A stretch of DNA of 34,354 nt from an uncultured Tateyamaria sp. Lineage in GTDB: Bacteria; Pseudomonadota; Alphaproteobacteria; Rhodobacterales; Rhodobacteraceae. Below, piece after piece: positions 8,119 to 16,069 of the stretch (position 1 is the first letter of the stretch; every line of letters begins with the position of its first letter). The stretch covers positions 1 to 34,354 of the forward strand of contig NZ_CANLVZ010000024.1 in assembly GCF_947494755.1 (NCBI RefSeq). Reading direction: 5' to 3'. A program made the position numbers and the translations under genes. The notes beneath the pieces were generated by a model. It ran no database searches. It was not told the DNA's origin and worked only from the letters and a program-made list of their open reading frames with translations.

Positions 8119-8511
8119 ATGGGCAAACCGCATTTCAGTTTTTGGATCATCGCGGGGCTGGGTCTGGTCTGGAACCTGATGGGCTGCCTTAACTTCATCA
8201 CGCAGATGAATGCAGACGCGGTGGCGCAGATGCCCGAGCTTTATCAACTCATCATCGCCGCACGCCCGTTCTGGGCCACGCTTGCATTTGGTTTTGCCGT
8301 GTTTGGCGGCGCGGTGGGGTGCATCCTGTTGCTGCTGCGCCGCCGCGTTGCCGTGCCGGTCTTGGCATTCTCGTTGGTCGCGACGGTCGTGACAGTGATC
8401 CAGACCATATCCGTGCTTGGCATGGCCCCAAGCACCCTGTTGGCACTTTTGGTCGGGGCCGCGCTGTTCTGGTATGCGACGATTGCCGCGCGCAAGGGTT
8501 GGCTGCGCTGA
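8119..8511 (+). CDS. Small four-helix membrane protein, unknown function
   Basis: A 130-residue integral membrane protein with four predicted helices (about residues 7-25, 47-68, 73-95 and 99-122), a short polar loop between helices 1 and 2, and a basic C-terminus. The ATG at 8119 is favoured over the longer frame because it has GGAG upstream and opens directly into the first helix. I do not recognise the family. It is divergent from tmm across a region with tandem repeats, and it ends 13 bases before the convergent gmaS stop. A channel or permeability role for amines is possible but unsupported beyond location. Confidence 0.72.
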   Translation: MGKPHFSFWIIAGLGLVWNLMGCLNFITQMNADAVAQMPELYQLIIAARPFWATLAFGFAVFGGAVGCILLLLRRRVAVPVLAFSLVATVVTVIQTISVLGMAPSTLLALLVGAALFWYATIAARKGWLR

Positions 8512-8524
8512 ACGCCGTCCGCCC

Positions 8525-9859
8525 TCAGATATCGAGCGTGTTGTCCTTTTCCCACTGCGAGAAATGCGCGGTGAAATCATTCCATTCCTGAGTCTTCATT
8601 TTGACGTAGGACGCCGAGAATTCTTCGCCCATCGCCGCCTTGAGGCCCTTGTCCTTGTCGTATTCACGCAAGGCATCGAGCATGTTCAACGGCAGCTTGG
8701 GCGCGCCGCGCACCTTGTGGCCCTCGGCATACATGTCGATGTCGTGACGCTTGCCCGGGTCGGCCTCGGTGCGGATACCATCCAGCCCAGCCGCGATGAT
8801 GACCGCCTGCAACAGGTAAGGGTTCGTCGCCCCGTCCGGCAGGCGCAACTCAAACCGGCCCGGGCCGGGCACGCGCACCATGTGTGTGCGGTTGTTGCCT
8901 GTCCACGTGACCGTGTTAGGGGCCCATGTGGCCCCTGACATGGTGCGGGGTGCGTTGATACGCTTATAGCTGTTCACGGTCGGATTGGTGATCGCCGCCA
9001 GCGCGCTTGCGTGTTTCATGATCCCGCCAAGGAAGTGGCGGCCCTTTTCCGACAGGCCCAGTTCAGCGGTCTGGCTGCTGTCATTGGGTTCCATCGCAAA
9101 CACGTTGGTCTTGGCATCCCCGCCGGGCGCGTCCCAGACCGAGATATGGGCGTGACACCCGTTGCCCGTCAGCCCCTCAACCGGCTTGGGCATGAAGGTC
9201 GCGCGAAAGCCGTGCTTTTCCGCAACGGACTTGGTCATGAATTTGAAGAACGAATGCTTGTCGGCGGTGCGCAGCGCATCGTCAAACTCCCAGTTCATCT
9301 CGAACTGGCCATTCGCGTCCTCGTGGTCGTTCTGGTACGGACCCCAGCCCAGATCCAGCATGTAGTCGCAAATCTCGCGCACCACGTCATAGCGGCGCAT
9401 CACGGCCTGCTGGTCGTAACAGGGCTTGGCGGCGGTATCGTATTCATCACTGATCTGGTTGCCATCCGGCGTCATCAGGAAATACTCGGCCTCGATGCCG
9501 GTCTTGACGTGCAACCCTTCGGCAGCGGCCTCGTCAATCAGGCGGCGCAGCACGTTGCGGGGGGCCTGGGCGACGTCCTCGCCCTCCATCACGCAGTTGC
9601 CCGCGACCCACGCGACCTCGGGTTTCCATGGCAATTGAATGACCGAGGATGGGTCAGGCACGGCCAGCATGTCCGGGTGCGCGGGCGTCATATCAAGCCA
9701 GGTGGCGAAACCGGCAAAGCCTGCGCCATCTTCCTGCATGTCGGCGATGGCTTGGGCCGGCACCAGCTTGGCCCGCTGGCCCCCGAAAAGGTCGGTGAAG
9801 GAAATCATGAAATACTTGACGCCATTGTCGGCGGCGAACTTGGCAAGATCAGTGGTCAT
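8525..9859 (-). CDS. gmaS: Gamma-glutamylmethylamide synthetase
   Basis: GmaS joins monomethylamine to glutamate with ATP, giving gamma-glutamylmethylamide, and so opens the indirect methylamine pathway. The 444-residue protein is a glutamine-synthetase homologue: an N-terminal beta-grasp region (about 10-95), then a catalytic domain with the metal motif GIEAEYFLM, the substrate loop NGCHAHISVWD, and PGPGRFELRLPDGATNPYL in the ATP/glutamate site. Length matches GmaS rather than the roughly 470 residues of GlnA. AGGAA precedes the ATG. It is the last gene of the mgsA-mgsB-mgsC-gmaS set, about 70 bases after mgsC, and this context makes GmaS far likelier than ordinary GlnA. Confidence 0.95.
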   Translation of the reverse strand: MTTDLAKFAADNGVKYFMISFTDLFGGQRAKLVPAQAIADMQEDGAGFAGFATWLDMTPAHPDMLAVPDPSSVIQLPWKPEVAWVAGNCVMEGEDVAQAPRNVLRRLIDEAAAEGLHVKTGIEAEYFLMTPDGNQISDEYDTAAKPCYDQQAVMRRYDVVREICDYMLDLGWGPYQNDHEDANGQFEMNWEFDDALRTADKHSFFKFMTKSVAEKHGFRATFMPKPVEGLTGNGCHAHISVWDAPGGDAKTNVFAMEPNDSSQTAELGLSEKGRHFLGGIMKHASALAAITNPTVNSYKRINAPRTMSGATWAPNTVTWTGNNRTHMVRVPGPGRFELRLPDGATNPYLLQAVIIAAGLDGIRTEADPGKRHDIDMYAEGHKVRGAPKLPLNMLDALREYDKDKGLKAAMGEEFSASYVKMKTQEWNDFTAHFSQWEKDNTLDI

Positions 9860-9889
9860 CTGTCTGTTCCTGTTGGTCTTTATGTGGTG

Positions 9890-9917
9890 AGGGCGCGTGC
9901 CGTGATGGCCGCGCCCT
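9890..9917. repeat. Stem-loop between mgsC and gmaS
   Basis: AGGGCGCG (9890-9897) pairs with CGCGCCCT (9910-9917) around a 12-base loop. It lies in the only sizeable gap of the mgs-gmaS operon. Read in the direction of the operon there is no U-run after it, so RNA processing or stability control is likelier than termination. Confidence 0.45.
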
Positions 9918-9929
9918 TCATTGTGGTGA

Positions 9930-11300
9930 TCAGTAAGAGGTGCCGGGCTTGCCGGGATACCAGTCGGTGCCCGCCAGTGGGATTTTCGCCATGGCCGCCG
10001 CCTCCATTGTCAGCGCGCACAGGTCCTCGGGTTCGAGGTTGTGCAGGTGGTTCTTGCCGCAGGCCCGCGCGATGGTCTGCGCCTCAAGCGTCATGACCTT
10101 GAGGTAGTTGTTCAGTCGCCGCCCCCCTTCGATGGGGTCAAAACGCGCCATCAACTCAGGGTCCTGCGTGGTGATCCCGGCGGGGTCCTGCCCTTCGTGC
10201 CAGTCGTCATAGGCGCCCGCCGTGGTGCCAAGCGCGTTGTACTCAGCCTCCCATTTCGGGTCATTGTCTCCAAGCGCGATCAGGGCCGCGGTGCCAATGG
10301 CAACCGCATCCGCACCAAGCGCCATGGCCTTGGCCACATCCGCGCCGGTGCGAATACCGCCCGAAACGACCAGTTGCACCTCGCGGTGCATGTCGAGATC
10401 CTGAAGCGCACGCACCGCCTCGCGGATACAGGCGAGGATCGGCTGGCCGACATGTTCGATAAACACGTCCTGCGTGGCGGCTGTGCCACCCTGCATCCCG
10501 TCCAGAACGACCACATCCGCACCGGCCTTCACCGCCAGAGTGGTGTCGAAATAGGGCCGCGCACCACCGACCTTGATATAGATCGGCTTTTCCCAATTGG
10601 TGATCTCGCGCAACTCGAGGATCTTGATCTCCAGATCGTCCGGCCCCGTCCAATCGGGGTGACGACAGGCCGAGCGTTGGTCGATCCCCTTGGGCAGGTT
10701 GCGCATTTCGGCGACGCGGTCGCTGATCTTTTGGCCCAAAAGCATGCCGCCCCCACCGGGTTTGGCGCCCTGCCCCACCACGATTTCAATCGCGTCCGCG
10801 CGGCGCAGATCATCGGGGTTCATCCCATAACGCGAGGGCAGATATTGATAGACCAGCTTGTTGGAATGGCCGCGTTCCTCTTCGGTCATGCCGCCATCGC
10901 CCGTGGTGGTCGACGTGCCCGCCATTGTGGCCCCGCGCCCCAATGCCTCTTTGGCACCGCCCGACAATGCCCCAAAGGACATGCCCGCGATTGTGACCGG
11001 AATATCAAGCTGGATCGGGTTCTTGGCAAAGCGGGTACCAAGTGTGACGGAGGTTTCGCATTTCTCGCGATACCCTTCCAGCGGGTAGCGCGACATGGAC
11101 GCGCCCAGAAACAGCAGATCGTCAAAGTGGGGCAGCTTGCGCTTGGCCCCGCCACCGCGAATGTCGTAGATGCCGGTGGCCGCAGCCCGCCGGATTTCAG
11201 CATTGACCGGGTTGGAAAAGGTGGCCGACTGGATCGGCATCGTGCGCGGAGCGCCGTGAGGGCCCGTATTGCGCGGCGCGCCCTTTTGCTCGTCTTTCAT
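9930..11300 (-). CDS. mgsC: N-methylglutamate synthase subunit C (glutamate-synthase-like)
   Basis: MgsC is the FMN-binding synthase subunit of the complex that turns gamma-glutamylmethylamide into N-methylglutamate. The 456-residue protein matches the glutamate synthase central/FMN domain: MSFGALSGGAKEALGRGA, KPGGGGMLLGQKI, ADVVVLDGMQGGTAATQ and LVVSGGIRTGADVAKAMALGA (cut as LVVSGGIRTGADVAK and AMALGA) all match barrel strands, with TTQDPEL near 377-383. At the place where glutamate synthase has its 3Fe-4S cysteines, just before that motif, there are none; Asp372 replaces the last one. AAGGGGCGACC precedes the ATG. It follows mgsB by 9 bases. Confidence 0.92.
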   Translation of the reverse strand: MKDEQKGAPRNTGPHGAPRTMPIQSATFSNPVNAEIRRAAATGIYDIRGGGAKRKLPHFDDLLFLGASMSRYPLEGYREKCETSVTLGTRFAKNPIQLDIPVTIAGMSFGALSGGAKEALGRGATMAGTSTTTGDGGMTEEERGHSNKLVYQYLPSRYGMNPDDLRRADAIEIVVGQGAKPGGGGMLLGQKISDRVAEMRNLPKGIDQRSACRHPDWTGPDDLEIKILELREITNWEKPIYIKVGGARPYFDTTLAVKAGADVVVLDGMQGGTAATQDVFIEHVGQPILACIREAVRALQDLDMHREVQLVVSGGIRTGADVAKAMALGADAVAIGTAALIALGDNDPKWEAEYNALGTTAGAYDDWHEGQDPAGITTQDPELMARFDPIEGGRRLNNYLKVMTLEAQTIARACGKNHLHNLEPEDLCALTMEAAAMAKIPLAGTDWYPGKPGTSY

Positions 11301-11309
11301 GGTCGCCCC

Positions 11310-11987
11310 TTAATACGCGTTGTCGATGTTGAAATTGTAGAGCTGGCGCGCTGACCCGTACCGCTTGAATTCGGACGCCTTGGCATCGCACCCGCCGCGT
11401 TCCAGCAACTCTTCGAGCAGGGTCAGGTGTTCGGGCCGCATTTCTTTCTCGATGCAGTCCGCACCAAGGGACTTGACCGAACCGCGTACGAACAAGCGCG
11501 CTTCGTAAAGGGAATCGCCAAGGGCTTCGCCCGCATCGCCACAAACAACCAGATTGCCGGACTGCGCCATGAACGCCGACATGTGCCCGATATTGCCGTG
11601 CACGATGATGTCGATCCCCTTCATCGAGATACCGCAGCGCGAGGATGCATTGCCCTTGATCACCAGCGTGCCGCCATGGCCCGTCGCGCCTGCATATTGC
11701 GAGGCGTCCCCTTCGACCACGACCATGCCGGACATCATGTTTTCCGCCGTGCCGGGGCCGACAGAGCCGTGCACATGCACGGTCGCCTGCTTGTTCATGC
11801 CCGCGCAGTAATACCCGGTCGAGCCCTTGATATTCACCTCGATAGGCGCATCAAGGCCCACCGCGATGGCATGGCTGCCTTTAGGGTTCACGATTTCCCA
11901 ATGGGTCTGGTTGGTGTTTGCCGCTTGAGCGTGAAGCGTGGAGTTGAGGGCGCGCAGGCCCTCCGCCTCAAGGTCGAATGTCTGCAT
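11310..11987 (-). CDS. mgsB: N-methylglutamate synthase subunit B (GXGXG domain)
   Basis: A 225-residue protein built largely of the GXGXG beta-helix domain found at the C-terminus of glutamate synthase large subunit. Repeats such as VEVNIKGSTGYYCAGM-like turns, GATGHGGTLVIKGNASS and SGNLVVCGDAGEALGDS recur at about 18-20 residues through residues 40-190. In this pathway the domain is a separate subunit that joins MgsA and MgsC in the complex. Its ATG follows the mgsA stop directly (TAAATG), so the two are tightly coupled. It is cytosolic. The assignment rests on fold plus perfect mgsA-B-C-gmaS gene order. Confidence 0.92.
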   Translation of the reverse strand: MQTFDLEAEGLRALNSTLHAQAANTNQTHWEIVNPKGSHAIAVGLDAPIEVNIKGSTGYYCAGMNKQATVHVHGSVGPGTAENMMSGMVVVEGDASQYAGATGHGGTLVIKGNASSRCGISMKGIDIIVHGNIGHMSAFMAQSGNLVVCGDAGEALGDSLYEARLFVRGSVKSLGADCIEKEMRPEHLTLLEELLERGGCDAKASEFKRYGSARQLYNFNIDNAY

Positions 11988-12917
11988 TTACGCCGCTTTC
12001 TCTTGCGCGGTGGGGGCCGCATTGTGCGACCAGAAATAAACGGTGGCGGGCTCGGGTTCCCACACCTTGGCGCTCTCGATCCCCGGCAGGTTCACCAGCG
12101 CGCGATATTCTGAGCCAAAGGCCACATATTGATCGGTTTCGGCCATCACGGCGGGCTTGCACGCAATCGGATCACGCACCACCCCGAACCCGTCCTTGGT
12201 GCCGACCACAAAGGTAAAGAACCCGTCAAGATCATCAAGGCTGGATGTCAGCGCCTCGCCCAGGGTCGAGCCGTTCTGCATTTTCCACGTCAGGTAGGCG
12301 GCCCCGACTTCGGTGTCGTTTTCCGTTTCGATATGCACGCCAAGGCGGCGCAATTTGCGGCGCAGCGAGTTGTGGTTGGACAGCGATCCGTTGTGCACCA
12401 GGCACTGGTCGATCCCAGTGTTGAACGGGTGCGCGCCCATGGTCGTGACCGCCGACTCGGTGGCCATGCGGGTGTGCCCAATCCCGTGCGTTCCGGACAT
12501 TTGCCGAATATCAAAGCGGTCTGCCACATCTTTGGGCAATCCGACCTCCTTGTAGATCTCAAGGGTCGAACCGTGGCTCATCACTCGCACATCGGGGCGG
12601 ATTTCGGCAAGGATCTGGCGCGCGGCGGCGACCTGATCCGCCTGCAACGACAGCACCGCATGGGTGTCTTTGACAGCCATCGAAACCTTGCCCTGCACCC
12701 GCTTGCGCAAGTCCTTATCCAGCTTGTCGAAATCGGTTTCCGGCGCGCTCGATTGCACGGTCAGCTTTGCGTTACCCGCTGTTTCATCGCCATAAATCGC
12801 GATACCGGCGCTGTCGGGGCCACGATCGGTCATTGTGATCAGCATGTCGGTCAGCATGTCGCCAAGCCGGGGCTCCAGCGATGTGTCTTTCAGAAAAAGT
12901 CCGACGATCCCGCACAT
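11988..12917 (-). CDS. mgsA: N-methylglutamate synthase subunit A (class II amidotransferase-like)
   Basis: This 309-residue subunit is a class II glutamine amidotransferase homologue and is expected to release methylamine or ammonia from the gamma-glutamyl donor. The ATG at 12917 is chosen because it gives MCGIVGLF, leaving Cys2 as the N-terminal nucleophile, and because GGGAGG lies just upstream; a frame 17 codons longer would destroy this. GHTRMATES and GAHPFNTG match substrate-binding segments of the family, and VHNGSLSNHNSLRRKL follows as expected. It is first in the mgsA-mgsB-mgsC-gmaS operon and divergent from amt. Confidence 0.93.
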   Translation of the reverse strand: MCGIVGLFLKDTSLEPRLGDMLTDMLITMTDRGPDSAGIAIYGDETAGNAKLTVQSSAPETDFDKLDKDLRKRVQGKVSMAVKDTHAVLSLQADQVAAARQILAEIRPDVRVMSHGSTLEIYKEVGLPKDVADRFDIRQMSGTHGIGHTRMATESAVTTMGAHPFNTGIDQCLVHNGSLSNHNSLRRKLRRLGVHIETENDTEVGAAYLTWKMQNGSTLGEALTSSLDDLDGFFTFVVGTKDGFGVVRDPIACKPAVMAETDQYVAFGSEYRALVNLPGIESAKVWEPEPATVYFWSHNAAPTAQEKAA

Positions 12918-12946
12918 GGCGAAGGCCCTCCCAAACAGTGATCTGT

Positions 12947-12961
12947 CGTTCGACTCGAACG
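12947..12961. promoter_or_regulatory. Perfect palindrome upstream of mgsA
   Basis: CGTTCGA-C-TCGAACG is a perfect 7+7 inverted repeat ending 30 bases before the mgsA start. It resembles AGTTCGAACT upstream of folD (355-364) and GTTTCGAACC upstream of mgdA (25545-25554). This is operator-like. Which regulator binds it is unknown. Confidence 0.5.
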
Positions 12962-13120
12962 CTAACATCGTTACATCACATGCTCAACCAATGGGAAACT
13001 AATTTTCACTTCAGTTAAAAAAAGAGTCGCCAGAGTAAAGTTCACGTGGTTCAATTTGGCCAGCGCCGCGACACGCATACGACGGTGCACAATGCCAACA
13101 GTCCAACACGGGGGTTCATC
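12962..13120 (+). promoter_or_regulatory. amt upstream region with A7 tract
   Basis: The gap between mgsA and amt is AT-rich around 12990-13030 and holds A7 at 13017-13023 followed by GAGTCGC, a looser form of the A7-GTTGCA element seen before folD and dmmD. A small TAAC-ATC-GTTA repeat lies at 12963-12973. Promoters for both divergent operons must lie here, but I cannot place -10/-35 boxes with confidence. Confidence 0.4.
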
Positions 13121-14524
13121 GTGGAAGAGCAAATCGCAGAGCTGACGGCCCAGATTGCCGCGCTGCAGGGCAAGAGCGGTGTGACAAACACCATGTTTGC
13201 CGAAACATTCTATTATCTGACCATCCCGCTGATGATTATCATTCATGCGGGGTTTCTGGCCTACGAAATGGGGGCCTCGCGCCTCAAGAACGTGCTGAGT
13301 TCGGGGGTAAAGAACATTCTGGCTTTCGCCTTTATGATCCCGACCTTCTATTTCTTTGGCTGGTGGGTCTATTGGGGCTTTCCCACGGGATTGCCGGGTG
13401 CGCCGGGACCTGCGGGCATTTCCGGCGTTGAATATGCGAACGCGATCGCATGGGGCTGGGGTGAAAGTGCGCAATATATGGGCCCGAACATCACCGATCA
13501 GGCGTCGGGCGTGTTCTTTGGTGCCTTTGCGCTGTTTGCGGCCACGACGGCCTCCATCATGTCAGGTGCTGTGATCGAACGCATCCAGACGGTTGGCTTT
13601 GTCATTCTGGCCGTGGTTCTGGGGTCTTTCGCTTGGGTCGTCGCCGCCGCATGGGGATGGCACGCGGATGGCTGGCTGGTCACACAATGGGGCGTGCATG
13701 ACTTTGGCGCGGCGGGCCTTGTACACGCGGTAGCCGGGTTCTTTGCCCTTGGCGTACTGATCAACCTGGGCCCGCGCATCGGCAAGTTCAATGCGGATGG
13801 TACAGCCAATCACATCGCAGGGCACAACATGCCGCTGACGGTAACGGGTCTGATGCTGATTATTGTGGGCTTCTGGGGCTTCCTCATGGCGTGCGTGATT
13901 GTGCCGGGCGAGGCGTGGAGCTGGTTTGCAGACAAGCCGTCCACCATCTACGGCACACCCATCACGCTGTCGGCGCTGGCCTTCAATATCCTGATGGCTG
14001 TTGCAGGTGGCATCATCGGGGCGTGGGTGCTGACCCGTGATCCTTTCTGGATGATGTCGGGCGCACTGGCGGGGATCATCTCGACCGCCTCTGGCCTCGA
14101 TATCTACTACCCTGCACTGACCTTCATCGTCGCCTTCTCGGCAGGTTTGATCCTGAAACCCTGTGCGGACTGGCTGGAACGCCGCGGCATCGATGATGCG
14201 GTGGGTGCGGTCACGGTGCACGGCACCATCGGCCTTTACGGTGTTGTCATGCTGGGTGTCTTTGCGTCGGGCTACCCCGCACTCCAAGGCGCTGCGGGCG
14301 AGGTTCCAACCATCAGCCTGATCGGTCAGATCGTGGGCGCGGTCGTCTTCTTCCTGCTTGGATTTGTGCCTGGCTACGTGGTGTCGCTGATCCTCAAGAT
14401 GATGGGCATGTTGCGCATCCCCGAGGGCGCGGAACTGGCGGGCATGGACATGGTGAAAGTCCCGGCCGCAGGCTATCCCGAAGGCATCCCCGCACCGGGC
14501 GTCAATCTGGCGCCGGGTGAGTAA
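13121..14524 (+). CDS. amt: Ammonium/methylammonium transporter
   Basis: A 467-residue inner-membrane channel of the Amt/Mep/Rh family with about eleven helices. The family conducts ammonium, and methylammonium is a common substrate, which would suit this island. The pore twin histidines are present (His202 in GLVHAVAG and His367 in VHGTIG), as are the recruitment Asp194 and the SGAVIER segment. It has a non-hydrophobic N-terminal stretch (VEEQIAELTAQIAALQG) before the first helix. The GTG at 13121 is chosen because a GGGG site precedes it; 25 extra upstream codons are open but unconvincing. It is followed 22 bases on by a microprotein gene and then a terminator. No GlnK gene is adjacent. Confidence 0.93.
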   Translation: MEEQIAELTAQIAALQGKSGVTNTMFAETFYYLTIPLMIIIHAGFLAYEMGASRLKNVLSSGVKNILAFAFMIPTFYFFGWWVYWGFPTGLPGAPGPAGISGVEYANAIAWGWGESAQYMGPNITDQASGVFFGAFALFAATTASIMSGAVIERIQTVGFVILAVVLGSFAWVVAAAWGWHADGWLVTQWGVHDFGAAGLVHAVAGFFALGVLINLGPRIGKFNADGTANHIAGHNMPLTVTGLMLIIVGFWGFLMACVIVPGEAWSWFADKPSTIYGTPITLSALAFNILMAVAGGIIGAWVLTRDPFWMMSGALAGIISTASGLDIYYPALTFIVAFSAGLILKPCADWLERRGIDDAVGAVTVHGTIGLYGVVMLGVFASGYPALQGAAGEVPTISLIGQIVGAVVFFLLGFVPGYVVSLILKMMGMLRIPEGAELAGMDMVKVPAAGYPEGIPAPGVNLAPGE

Positions 14525-14546
14525 CTGAACAGAAAAGGAGAAGACC

Positions 14547-14720
14547 ATGGGTTTTCCATATGACGAAGCAAGCTGGTCGGTTGTTGACGGGGCCATGTTC
14601 ATGGGCTGGGGCAGTGCGATGCCGGGCCTTTATACCCTGATCGCGGCGGGCATCTGTGTCGCGGTCCTGTTGTTCGGCCAAAAGACCGAACGGGCCAAAA
14701 CCAAGCAATACGACAAGTAG
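14547..14720 (+). CDS. Single-helix membrane microprotein downstream of amt
   Basis: This 57-residue open frame runs from ATG at 14547 to TAG at 14720, with a strong AAAGGAG site 6 bases before the start. Residues 1-20 are polar/aromatic (GFPYDEASWS...), residues about 25-43 form one hydrophobic helix (GLYTLIAAGICVAVLLFG), and the tail is lysine-rich (KTERAKTKQYDK), which suggests a cytosolic C-terminus. It lies 22 bases after amt and before a terminator-like hairpin, so it is surely co-transcribed with amt. I do not recognise a named family. An accessory subunit of the transporter is a reasonable hypothesis. Confidence 0.75.
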   Translation: MGFPYDEASWSVVDGAMFMGWGSAMPGLYTLIAAGICVAVLLFGQKTERAKTKQYDK

Positions 14721-14738
14721 GTACGCACAATATGCACG

Positions 14739-14764
14739 AAGGGGCGGCCACCGGTCGCCCCTTT
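14739..14764 (+). terminator. Rho-independent terminator after amt and microprotein
   Basis: AAGGGGCG (14739-14746) pairs with CGCCCCTT (14756-14763) around nine bases and is followed by a short T-run (14762-14764). It lies 18 bases after the microprotein stop and separates the amt unit from the dmm genes. Confidence 0.65.
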
Positions 14765-14785
14765 CCCGTTCAAATTTGCCCATCA

Positions 14786-14801
14786 GGAAAAAAAGTTGCA
14801 T
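14786..14801 (+). promoter_or_regulatory. A7 + TTGCAT element upstream of dmmD
   Basis: GG-A7-G-TTGCA (14786-14800) is an exact 15-base copy of the element at 511-525 upstream of folD. It lies about 76 bases before the dmmD start and directly after the amt terminator, the expected place for a dmm promoter or activator site. Confidence 0.5.
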
Positions 14802-14876
14802 CGCATTCTTGCTTTTCAAAATGGGCTGAGGCTCAATACGCGCAAACAGGACTCATAACGCACAGGGGACACCACC

Positions 14877-16028
14877 ATGGCCATTCTATGGAGAACATCG
14901 GCACTTGCCGGACGTCACGCCGAGATCGGCGGAGAGTTGGAAGACTGGAATGGCATGGGCACCGCGTGGTTCTATGACGACACGCCCGAGCGCGCCAAGG
15001 CCGACTATGAGGCGATCCGCACCAAGGCGGGTCTGATGGATGTGTCTGGCCTCAAGAAAGTGCATGTGGTGGGCGAGGACGCGGCCTATGTGATCGACCG
15101 GGTCACTACCCGCAACGTCGAAAAGATCGCACCGGGCCGTGCTGTCTATGCCTGTATGCTCGATGATCGCGGGCTGTTCGTGGACGACTGCGTGATCTAC
15201 CACATCGCGGTCAACTCGTGGCTTGTGGTCCACGGCACCGGCATCGGGATGGAGCAGTTGACGACCGTAGCCGCGGCCAAGAACTGTTCGGTGATCATGG
15301 ATGACGACCTGCACGATATGTCCCTACAAGGGCCCAAGGCGGTCGATATCCTTGCCAAGGAAATCCCCGGCATCCGTGATCTGGCATATTTCGGCATCTG
15401 GCAAGGGCGGCTTTTTGGCCGCGACGTCATGATCTCGCGCACCGGCTACACCGGCGAGCGGGGGTACGAGATTTTCTGCCGCGCAAAAGATGCGGTGCAC
15501 ATCTGGGACAACGTGCTCGAGGCGGGCGGCGACGATGTGCGCCCCACGCAGTTCAGCACCCTCGATATGCTGCGCATTGAAAGCTATCTGCTGTTCTATC
15601 CCGGCGACAACTCCGAAACCTTCCCGTTCGAGGATGGCTCGCCCGCCGGTGACAGCCTGTGGGAACTGGGCCTCGACTTCACAGTCTCGCCCGGCAAGGT
15701 CGGCTTTATCGGGGCCGAAAACCACTATGCGATGAAGGGCAAGGAGCGGTTCAAGATCTATGGGGTCAAGCTGGAAGGCGACGCCATGGACCAGATGGAA
15801 ATGTTCGCCCGCGTGCATCACGACGGCAAGGACGTGGGCGTCATCACCTATGGTCTGTCCTCGGAGTTGAACGGCTATTCGGTCGCGATTGCGCGGCTTG
15901 ACCCGTCTGTCACCACGCCCGGCACCAAGCTGACGGTGGTGCAGCCCGATGGGACCGAACTGGCCGCCACCGCCGAAGAGATGCCGTTTTACGACAAGGA
16001 CAAGTCCGTGCGCACCGCCAAGGGCTGA
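14877..16028 (+). CDS. dmmD: DmmD, GcvT-family protein for dimethylamine catabolism
   Basis: A 383-residue aminomethyltransferase (GcvT) homologue with the folate-binding fold: GLMDVSGLKKVHVVGEDA near 50-65 (written in part), DMSLQGPKAVDIL near 143-155, and RTGYTGERGYEIF near 190-202. In Ruegeria pomeroyi the fourth gene of the dimethylamine monooxygenase cluster, dmmD, is needed for growth on methylated amines but not for enzyme activity in E. coli, and I take this as its equivalent from position and family. A role in capturing released formaldehyde on THF is inferred. AGGGGAC precedes the ATG. A strong hairpin separates it from dmmA. Confidence 0.85.
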   Translation: MAILWRTSALAGRHAEIGGELEDWNGMGTAWFYDDTPERAKADYEAIRTKAGLMDVSGLKKVHVVGEDAAYVIDRVTTRNVEKIAPGRAVYACMLDDRGLFVDDCVIYHIAVNSWLVVHGTGIGMEQLTTVAAAKNCSVIMDDDLHDMSLQGPKAVDILAKEIPGIRDLAYFGIWQGRLFGRDVMISRTGYTGERGYEIFCRAKDAVHIWDNVLEAGGDDVRPTQFSTLDMLRIESYLLFYPGDNSETFPFEDGSPAGDSLWELGLDFTVSPGKVGFIGAENHYAMKGKERFKIYGVKLEGDAMDQMEMFARVHHDGKDVGVITYGLSSELNGYSVAIARLDPSVTTPGTKLTVVQPDGTELAATAEEMPFYDKDKSVRTAKG

Positions 16029-16036
16029 TATCTTTC

Positions 16037-16069
16037 AAGGGCGCGCGGGGTCATTCCGCGCGCCCTTTT
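16037..16069 (+). terminator. Terminator-like hairpin between dmmD and dmmA
   Basis: AAGGGCGCGCGG (16037-16048) and CCGCGCGCCCTT (16056-16067) form a perfect 12-bp, almost all G-C stem with a 7-base loop, ending in four Ts (16066-16069). It starts 8 bases after the dmmD stop and ends 18 bases before the dmmA start. By pattern this is a rho-independent terminator. Within an operon it would lower dmmABC expression relative to dmmD, or be bypassed under induction. Confidence 0.7.

Noticed and set aside
8525-9859. Ordinary glutamine synthetase (glnA) for the gmaS gene
   Set aside because: Shorter than GlnA and embedded directly downstream of mgsABC, the invariant context of gamma-glutamylmethylamide synthetase.
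9011-11354. Long plus-strand open frames opposite gmaS and mgsC
   Set aside because: They are antisense shadows of strongly conserved genes in GC-rich DNA; their translations are low in hydrophobic core pattern, rich in Arg/His, and have no recognisable domain.
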